DNA from: Subdoligranulum sp.
GTDB taxonomy: Bacteria; Bacillota; Clostridia; Oscillospirales; Ruminococcaceae
NCBI GenBank assembly: GCA_004555405.1
Contig: SFIE01000019.1
Span: 1 to 28,438, forward strand
Direction: 5' to 3'
Length of the DNA: 28,438 nucleotides
The stretch's first letter is position 1. The number at the start of each line of letters is the position of its first letter. A program made the position numbers and the translations under genes. The notes under the pieces were generated by a model. It ran no database searches, was not told the origin of the DNA, and saw only the letters and a list, made by a program, of their open reading frames with translations. Below are positions 23,617 through 28,438 of the stretch, one piece after another.

Positions 23617-24015
23617 TCAGGGCGTTTCAGGCTGCCACAGGTTCAGGCCGGTTTCGGGCTGCCACTGCGCTGTGCAATTCCAGCGGATAATGCTGTAGCC
23701 CTCTTCCTCCAGCTGTAAACAAACCGAAAGCGTTATATCGTTTTGCTGCAGCTGTGCAGAGATCCGATCGTTTTCCAGCACGGTGCCCTGCGGCAGCTCT
23801 CCCTTGCCCTTCAGCCATGCATCCACCTGCGCCAGCCACTGCTGACCGGCATTCTGGCATTGGTTCAGCTGGGATACATATTGGCCATACCGCTGGGCCT
23901 CACGCAGGTCAGAAACAGCGGCGGCCACCGTGAGTGCGCCGAAAATGGAAACGCACAGCGCGATCACCGCAAACAAAACTGTGATGCTGCCCATGCGAAA
24001 ACGCTTAGCTTCCAT
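23617..24015 (-). CDS. single-TM pilin-like protein
   Basis: 132 residues. A basic N-terminus (MEAKRFRMG) is followed by one hydrophobic segment (about res. 10-33) and an extracytoplasmic domain with two Cys (CQNAG and CLQLEEEGY regions), Gln-rich. The RMG-SITVLF junction recalls a prepilin site, but there is no Glu at +5. It ends with a motif-poor WQPETGLNLWQPETP. Its start lies 3 nt after the preceding stop and AGGGAG precedes the ATG, so it is translationally linked within the pilus-like operon. I do not recognise the family; a minor pilin or PilX-like role is inferred from context. Confidence 0.6.
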   Translation of the reverse strand: MEAKRFRMGSITVLFAVIALCVSIFGALTVAAAVSDLREAQRYGQYVSQLNQCQNAGQQWLAQVDAWLKGKGELPQGTVLENDRISAQLQQNDITLSVCLQLEEEGYSIIRWNCTAQWQPETGLNLWQPETP

Positions 24016-24018
24016 GCT

Positions 24019-24435
24019 TTATTCTCCCTGCGGGCCATAGGCCTGCGCTTCTATCCGGTAAATTTCTTCCCCTGCCGGTGTGCATGCCGTGATCACAGCG
24101 GTCTGCAGCTGTCCGGCCGCCGTGGGCTCCACGCTTTGGGCGATCCACAGGCAGTAGGCTGCGTTGTCGGCATCCGCCGGGGCAAGCTCCCGGTCAAAAT
24201 ACAGCGGCTCGGTTTCGCTCTGTCCGCGCAGCTGCCCGGCACGCCAGCACTCGGCCTCGCTGCGGCACAGCGAAACCGCGGCATTGTAGCTTTCGGCACG
24301 GGTGCTCACTGCCGCTGCACGCAAAAACACACACGCCATCACGCCGCAGCCCGCCACAAACAGCAGCACAAACAGCAGCAGCGGCCCCATAAAGCCCAGC
24401 CGCCGGGACGGGGCGATGCCATATTCATTCTGCAT
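24019..24435 (-). CDS. single-TM pilin-like protein
   Basis: 138 residues. A short basic N-terminus ends SRRLGF and is followed by a long hydrophobic segment (MGPLLLFVLLFVAGCGVMACVFL) and a soluble domain with several Cys (about three, in SLCRSEAEC and AYCLW). The Gly-Phe before the hydrophobic helix resembles a prepilin cleavage context, but the usual Glu at +5 is missing. The start at 24435 overlaps the end of the upstream gene by 11 nt and has a GGGGGTGG ribosome binding site; the in-frame ATG at 24462 is deeper in that gene. Family not recognised; membership is inferred from position between pilus-type genes. Confidence 0.6.
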   Translation of the reverse strand: MQNEYGIAPSRRLGFMGPLLLFVLLFVAGCGVMACVFLRAAAVSTRAESYNAAVSLCRSEAECWRAGQLRGQSETEPLYFDRELAPADADNAAYCLWIAQSVEPTAAGQLQTAVITACTPAGEEIYRIEAQAYGPQGE

Positions 24436-24886
24436 TGCCGCCACCCCCTGCGCACCAGGCATAGGCCGTTTGGCCGTTGGCCGTGATACAAATCAAATTT
24501 TCCTGCTGCCACGCTGCCTCAAACGATTGCAGCTGGCAAAGCTGCCCTGCATTCTGCGGGGCAAAGTCAAGGTCACGCCGGGTATATTCGGTGCAAAGGC
24601 TGCCCTGATACAGATAAATGCGGGTTTCATAATCGCTGCCCTGCTGGTGCAGGCAAACCGCCATTCCCTCGGGCCCGGGCCGAAGCTGGGCACAGCCCTG
24701 CCCGCCGTATGCACTGATCTGTGTTTGCACCACCGAAAGCGCGTTGCGGCTGCTGCTGTTGCTGCTTTTGCTTTGCATGGCCGCCGTATAAAGCCTTGCG
24801 CCTGCAACAGCCAGGATCAGCATGGCGCAGATCAGTATGGCATACAGAGCCAGCATCATCAGCGAGGTTTGCTGCTGTTTTCGCAT
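24425..24886 (-). CDS. single-TM pilin-like protein (DUF4860-like)
   Basis: 153 residues. N-terminus MRKQQQTSL, one TM helix (about res. 9-30: MMLALYAILICAMLILAVAG), then a Ser-rich stretch and a Cys-containing domain with repeated Tyr (YGGQG, YETRIYLYQGSLCTEYTRRDL). The pattern LYAILICAMLILAVAGARLY with a following ALSVVQTQI is reminiscent of DUF4860 proteins found near clostridial pilus genes, from memory only. Its ATG forms TAATG with the preceding stop (1-nt overlap), showing tight translational coupling. No canonical prepilin motif. Confidence 0.6.
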   Translation of the reverse strand: MRKQQQTSLMMLALYAILICAMLILAVAGARLYTAAMQSKSSNSSSRNALSVVQTQISAYGGQGCAQLRPGPEGMAVCLHQQGSDYETRIYLYQGSLCTEYTRRDLDFAPQNAGQLCQLQSFEAAWQQENLICITANGQTAYAWCAGGGGNAE

Positions 24887-25191
24887 TAATCTTCCTCCCC
24901 GCGCACCAGCACCTGCACACTGGGCAGCTGGTTGTCTGCAAACACTTCATAGGTGATAATATAGTCCTGCCGATTCACGGTAAGGCCATAGTTTTTTTCG
25001 AGATACGAAAGGCTTTCAGGATACACGCCCTCCACTGCATAGCATTCCACGGCGCTGTGCAGCACGGCATTGCGGATCGCCTCGCGGCCATTTTCACGCA
25101 CATCGTGCTGCCACCGGGGCACACACACCGCACAAAGCAGCACCGCAAGCAGCACCGCACACAACCATGCCGCCCATTTTTTCTGTTTCAC
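24886..25191 (-). CDS. small single-TM pilin-like protein with GTG start
   Basis: 101 residues. N-terminus MKQKKW, a TM helix (about res. 7-25), then a domain with YAVEGVYPESLSYLEKNYGL, a phrase common in pseudopilin-type proteins (residues that follow the N-terminal helix). The start codon is GTG (25189-25191, minus strand); AGGAGG (25201-25206) lies 9 nt upstream. It is the first gene after a 217-nt gap behind the GspF-like gene, the position of the major pilin in ComG-type operons, but there is no GF-TLIE signal. Confidence 0.6.
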   Translation of the reverse strand: MKQKKWAAWLCAVLLAVLLCAVCVPRWQHDVRENGREAIRNAVLHSAVECYAVEGVYPESLSYLEKNYGLTVNRQDYIITYEVFADNQLPSVQVLVRGEED

Positions 25192-25408
25192 CGGTGCGCC
25201 CCTCCTTTTGTTTTTTTAAGGCAATACCGCATAATTCTAAGTGCCGATACGGCGGGCGAGGTGCGGCAGATGCTAAGCCAAAAGCGCAGATAATACTTTG
25301 TGTATGATCGAGCATTTTGGCAACGCAGGTGCCGTGCCGCAGCCGCCGGAACGGTGCTTAAGCCGTCAGGCGGGAATTGTGCAGTGCTGCCTTAAGCTTC
25401 TGGCCGCC
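25192..25408 (-). other. 217-nt gap within the pilus-like operon
   Basis: No gene with a recognisable product lies here, although the genes on both sides are on the minus strand and belong together. A 73-codon reading frame (starting 25315) overlaps the next gene and looks like a shadow. GCTTAAG/CTTAAGC can form a 7-bp stem around 25360-25395, flanked by GC-rich inverted segments. I could not match it to a known riboswitch. The ribosome binding site of the next gene is at 25201-25206. Confidence 0.5.
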
Positions 25409-26455
25409 TTACACGGCACTCAAAATGCCCAGCAGCGGCAGCATTACACTGAGCAGCGTAAAGCCCACCGAAACCGTTAAAAAGCCGATCAGCACCGGCT
25501 CAATATCATCAATCAGGCGGCATAGTGCGTTTTCCGCCTCCTGCCCCATGCGCAGCGCCACAGACTCCATGGCGGCGGGCAGACTGCCGCTTTCGCTGCC
25601 GCCCTGCAGCATACGCGCATACAGCGGCGGCAGCACCTTGTGCCGCAAAAACGCCTGTGCCATACCGGTGCCCTGCTGCATATCACTGCGGCAGGCCTGC
25701 AGCGCTGTGCGCAGGCCTGTATGCGAGGTTTGCCGAATGCACTGTTCCAGCGCGCTGTCTTCCTCGGCGCCGCTGGCCAGCATGGTGGAAACGGTGTCGG
25801 CCATTTGTGAAACCGCCAGCTGCCGGGCCGCTTTGCGGGTAAACCGGCTGCGCTCCATGGGGCCGTTCAGCTTTTCTCGGCCTTTTTGCGTGTGCAGCAT
25901 TACCGCCAGCACCAACAGCACCGCGCTCACCGCCACAGCCAGAACCAGGCTCACGCGGCCGATCAGCGAGGCTGCCAGCACATAGGCATACGAAGATGCC
26001 GCCAGACTGCCGGTAAGGCTGTTATACACCCGCACAAACATGGGCAGCACACTGAATACCAGCACAGAAAGCACGCCGCACATCATCAAAAGCAGCGCCA
26101 CCGGATAGGTAAGGGTGCTGCGCAGGCGCTCGTTGAGTGCGTGCTGGCGGTCGTAATAATCGGCCAATTGATCCAGCACTTCATCCAAACGGCCCGAAAG
26201 CTCGGCCATGGAAAACACGCCCAGCGCATATTCCGGAAATGTCCCTGTATCGCGGGCGGTCTGTGCAAAGCTTTGCCCCTCTCCCAAGGCTTTTTCCATC
26301 TGCTGTGCTGTGCTGTGCAGCAGGGGCGATGCATCATCGCCGTCCTGTACAAACAGCTCTACAGCCTCCTGCATGGTCACGCCCGAGCGAAGCATCATGG
26401 CAAGGCTTCGGCAAAATACGCTGATTTGTTCCTCCGAGAGAATTTGAACTGCCAT
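25409..26455 (-). CDS. GspF/PilC-type secretion platform protein
   Basis: 348 residues. Inner-membrane platform of type II secretion or type IV pilus machines, working with the ATPase. Two repeated cytoplasmic T2SSF helical domains are visible (res. about 10-125 with FCRSLAMMLRSGVTMQEAV and GVFSMAELSGRLDEVLDQLADYY; res. about 200-320 with MADTVSTMLASGAEEDSALE and MLQGGSESGSLPAAMESVA). TM segments follow each (about 135-160, 180-205 and 325-348). The start at 26455 is fixed by AGGAGG (26465-26470, minus strand); the in-frame ATG at 26566 lies inside the upstream gene. The ribosome binding site overlaps the stop of the transglutaminase-like gene. Typical GspF length is about 400, so it is short but complete. 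Confidence 0.9.
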   Translation of the reverse strand: MAVQILSEEQISVFCRSLAMMLRSGVTMQEAVELFVQDGDDASPLLHSTAQQMEKALGEGQSFAQTARDTGTFPEYALGVFSMAELSGRLDEVLDQLADYYDRQHALNERLRSTLTYPVALLLMMCGVLSVLVFSVLPMFVRVYNSLTGSLAASSYAYVLAASLIGRVSLVLAVAVSAVLLVLAVMLHTQKGREKLNGPMERSRFTRKAARQLAVSQMADTVSTMLASGAEEDSALEQCIRQTSHTGLRTALQACRSDMQQGTGMAQAFLRHKVLPPLYARMLQGGSESGSLPAAMESVALRMGQEAENALCRLIDDIEPVLIGFLTVSVGFTLLSVMLPLLGILSAV

Positions 26456-26469
26456 GGCAGGTTTCCTCC

Positions 26470-27387
26470 TTAATAGGTATAACGCGTGGTGTATTGTATG
26501 CCGCTTTTGCTGCCTGCATCGGGCAGGCCCCCTCCTGCGGCAAAGGTGATATCCACACGCTGCCATTCATTGGCATTTACTTTAAACTCCACAGTGATCC
26601 AGCCGCTGTTTTTCAAATAAAAGCTGTTCCACGCATGATAGGTGTTTTCGCCCACATAGCCGGTGATCAGCTTGCAGGGAATGCCCATGCTGCGCAGCAT
26701 AGCCGCTGCCAAGGCGGCATAGTCAAAGCAAATCCCCTTTTTGCTGGAAAGTGTTTCGTCCGGGTCCGGCAGGTAGCCGCTTTGCACGGTTTCTGCCTTT
26801 TGCTTATCATAGCGGATATTGTTTACCAAAAGATCATACACCGCTGCCGCCACCTCGCTGTCCTCGCTGCAATCGGCGGCAAGCTCACGCGCTTTTTGCA
26901 CACAGGCCGAATTTTCGCTGTAATCCACCAGCTGGCTGGGGCGTAAAAACGGCTGAAACTCGTCCAAAAGAGATACCGCGCATTCCTGTGACCAGCTGCA
27001 GGTATATTTGTTTTCCTCCACCTGCTCCATCAGGCGAAAGGTATAGCTGCCGCTGCCCATATTCAGCGGATAAAAGGTCGGCGTGCCGTTTCCGGGCAGA
27101 TCATAGTTGTATTTTTGCTCTCCCTGCACGATCTGAAATTTCAGCTTGGTGTCGCTTTGCGCCTTTACCCCCACAATGCCGCTGTCCAGCTGCGACAGAT
27201 CCACCTGTGCGCACCCTGCCGCGGTCGCCTGGTCAGCCTGAAACGCAGAATCCGCAAACGCCGGAATGCTGTAGGGGGTGAAATTTTCCGCTTTTTCTTT
27301 GCTCGGCTGGGTGCTTTGTCCGCAGGCACACAGCAGCGCCAGCGCCAGAAGTGCCGCCACCAGCCGAAAGATTCGTTTATTCAGAAT
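26470..27387 (-). CDS. transglutaminase-like lipoprotein, probable non-ATG start
   Basis: 305 residues from the proposed start. Signal peptide core LVAALLALALLCAC-G with lipobox L-C-A-C, so likely lipid-anchored outside the membrane. The C-terminal half is a transglutaminase-like domain with a Cys-His-Asp triad: KKGICFDYAALAAAM (Cys220), YHAWN (His251) and RVDITFAA (Asp279). Roles could include proteolysis or cross-linking; a non-catalytic role is also known in the family. Start: AAAGGAG (27395-27401, minus strand) is 7 nt before ATT (27385-27387) and 10 nt before CTG (27382-27384). No ATG, GTG or TTG is in frame at that position. The first in-frame ATG (27465) lacks a ribosome binding site and would put 26 unsuitable residues before the signal peptide. 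It is first in the pilus-like operon. Confidence 0.8.
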   Translation of the reverse strand: MLNKRIFRLVAALLALALLCACGQSTQPSKEKAENFTPYSIPAFADSAFQADQATAAGCAQVDLSQLDSGIVGVKAQSDTKLKFQIVQGEQKYNYDLPGNGTPTFYPLNMGSGSYTFRLMEQVEENKYTCSWSQECAVSLLDEFQPFLRPSQLVDYSENSACVQKARELAADCSEDSEVAAAVYDLLVNNIRYDKQKAETVQSGYLPDPDETLSSKKGICFDYAALAAAMLRSMGIPCKLITGYVGENTYHAWNSFYLKNSGWITVEFKVNANEWQRVDITFAAGGGLPDAGSKSGIQYTTRYTY

Positions 27388-27689
27388 GGCTTCACTCCTT
27401 TGGGGCAAATCGGTTCGGCATCGCACAGCGATAGGCGTATGATGCCGGCAAAGCCTGCGCTGCATAAAAACCGCCGCGATGCTGCCGGGCTTTTAAACAA
27501 ATCTATACAAGTCCCATTTTATTTTATCGCGCTTTTCCAAAAATCGCAAGTGTATTTTTTTCGCAGCAGCGATTTACTTTTTTCATCAGCACCATTCCGA
27601 TGCCCTAAAGCAGGGCCTTTTTCGCGGTATCGGCCAAGATGGTGTTTGTAATGCAGACAAATTTTTTATTTATTTTTGTGCGATTCTTC
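27388..27689. other. 302-nt intergenic region upstream of the pilus-like operon
   Basis: No gene seen. It contains the promoter at 27521-27549, the ribosome binding site AAAGGAG at 27395-27401 and a roughly 110-nt leader for the pilus-like operon. A weak plus-strand hairpin, GCCCT/AGGGC (27602-27616) with a T run, has no plus-strand gene to serve. No clear minus-strand terminator follows the NYN-domain gene. Confidence 0.5.
27521..27549 (-). promoter_or_regulatory. promoter of the pilus-like operon
   Basis: On the minus strand, TTGCGA (27544-27549), a 17-nt spacer and TAAAAT (27521-27526). It lies about 130 nt upstream of the probable start of the transglutaminase-like lipoprotein gene. Confidence 0.6.
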
Positions 27690-28438
27690 TTATGTGTTCA
27701 AAACCAAACGAAGATTGCCCTCTTTGTCGATCTCCAGCTTCATCTGCCGAATATAGCGATCATAGAACCGAGCCTCTTCTTTTGTTCCCATCTCTGCCCG
27801 GGCTTCCCGGATGGTTTCCTTCATCAAATCGCGAATATTCAAGTTCACCTGTGCATCTATTTTGTCCTGCAGCTGCGTAAGCACGGCCCGCAGGCGCACT
27901 TCATCGCTGTTGCCCGTGCAAAAATCATCAATATAGCAGTAAAATACGCCTGCATCCTCCATGGCCTTGCGCATATCATGGCCAACCTTTTCGTATTCCA
28001 CCATCACCAGAAACCGCGCTTCCGGCAGCATACGGATCAGCGCCCAATAGTCGCTGTCGCTCGAAAGCAGCACAAAGCTGTCTGCGTGGCCGCTGTAAAA
28101 CTCCTTGCACACGCCCACCGCCAAGGTCATATCCGTCAGGCTTTTGTCCTGTTTTACGCGCTGTATCATAATGTGATCCACCTGAAGGCTTGTAAATTCA
28201 TTCAGGATCGCCCACGCGGTAGAAGCGTTTACATCATCGTACAGAATGATCTTGCTGATTTTTTCCAGCTGCTCCCGATCCAGATTTTTCAGCACAGCAT
28301 ACAGCTTATATGGATCACTGTTTTCGCAGTCCACCACCAAAACCACACCCTTTTGGCTTGCGTGGATAAACTCATAGATTCCGAATTTGGTAATATCGCT
28401 GGCATCGGATACACGGCTCAGATCCTCAAAATAATCCT
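27690..28438 (-). CDS. NYN-domain (PIN-like nuclease) protein, 5' end cut by window
   Basis: At least 248 codons; the frame stays open to the window edge, so the start lies outside. The GTG at 28344-28346 is internal (the upstream in-frame residues ...IYEFIHASQKG continue into VVLVVDCENSD). The NYN/PIN-like fold is recognised by the Asp-rich first strand LVVDCENSD, ADSFVLLSSDSDYWALI (second acidic cluster), and VGHDMRKAMEDAG. It is probably an RNase-like metal-dependent enzyme; substrate unknown. The C-terminal part (about 85 residues) is helical and charged, ending LRLVLNT. The gene is followed by a 302-nt gap and has no visible terminator. Confidence 0.8.
   Translation of the reverse strand, partial: DYFEDLSRVSDASDITKFGIYEFIHASQKGVVLVVDCENSDPYKLYAVLKNLDREQLEKISKIILYDDVNASTAWAILNEFTSLQVDHIMIQRVKQDKSLTDMTLAVGVCKEFYSGHADSFVLLSSDSDYWALIRMLPEARFLVMVEYEKVGHDMRKAMEDAGVFYCYIDDFCTGNSDEVRLRAVLTQLQDKIDAQVNLNIRDLMKETIREARAEMGTKEEARFYDRYIRQMKLEIDKEGNLRLVLNT

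Noticed and set aside
25192..25408. Cyclic-di-GMP riboswitch in the pilus operon gap
   Set aside because: The conserved GEMM-I core sequences were not found on either strand.
27602..27622. Plus-strand terminator GCCCT/AGGGC with T run
   Set aside because: Five base pairs only and no plus-strand gene upstream; probably chance.
1..28438. CRISPR array, insertion sequence or prophage remnants
   Set aside because: No regularly spaced repeats, transposase or integrase motifs, or flanking direct repeats were found.

Overview
The window looks like a chromosomal segment from a GC-rich anaerobic Clostridia genome, most likely Oscillospiraceae/Ruminococcaceae (Faecalibacterium/Subdoligranulum/Gemmiger-like). 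This is inferred from several things: strong AGGAG-type ribosome binding sites, Gram-positive envelope genes (LTA-synthase-like and TagB/TagF-like proteins), a DapL-type lysine/diaminopimelate branch, an archaeal/eukaryal-type ProRS and a butyrate-type CoA-transferase homologue. I see no insertion sequence, prophage or CRISPR array.

Layout. Positions 1-75 hold a minus-strand tRNA-Thr(CGU). Positions 319-3979 are a glycolytic run, pgk-tpiA-gpmI, with two stacked terminators between pgk and tpiA. Positions 4175-12199 are a cell-envelope block. On the plus strand it has an LTA-synthase/sulfatase-fold membrane enzyme, an unusual fusion of a YidC/Oxa1-like insertase to a CDP-glycerol glycerophosphotransferase (TagB/TagF-like), a small 'AYIDP' membrane protein and a compact signal peptidase I. 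On the minus strand, facing them across a shared terminator, are two further tandem copies of the sulfatase-fold enzyme. Positions 12570-15372 encode a stand-alone N-acetyl-sugar-amidotransferase-like ATP pyrophosphatase, a Dabb-domain protein, a lipoprotein and a PsiE-like membrane protein with a His-rich, acidic tail. Positions 15450-17583 (minus) are dapF-dapL, divergent from acpP (17865). proS (18263) and a But-like CoA-transferase (19776) that lacks the expected catalytic Glu follow.

Positions 21210-27387 (minus) form one apparent operon. In transcription order it holds a transglutaminase-like lipoprotein with no normal start codon at its ribosome binding site, a GspF/PilC platform protein, four small single-TM pilin-like proteins without canonical prepilin motifs, a PilT-type ATPase, and a SARP/BTAD regulator with a degenerate GGDEF-like domain. 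No PilB, prepilin peptidase or canonical major pilin is in the window. A 5'-truncated NYN-domain nuclease-like gene fills the right edge.

The best candidates for something undescribed are the insertase-polymerase fusion locus (4175-8672, with its tandem relatives to 12199) and the minimal, non-canonical pilus-like operon (21210-27387). Functions in both are inferred from motifs and context only.
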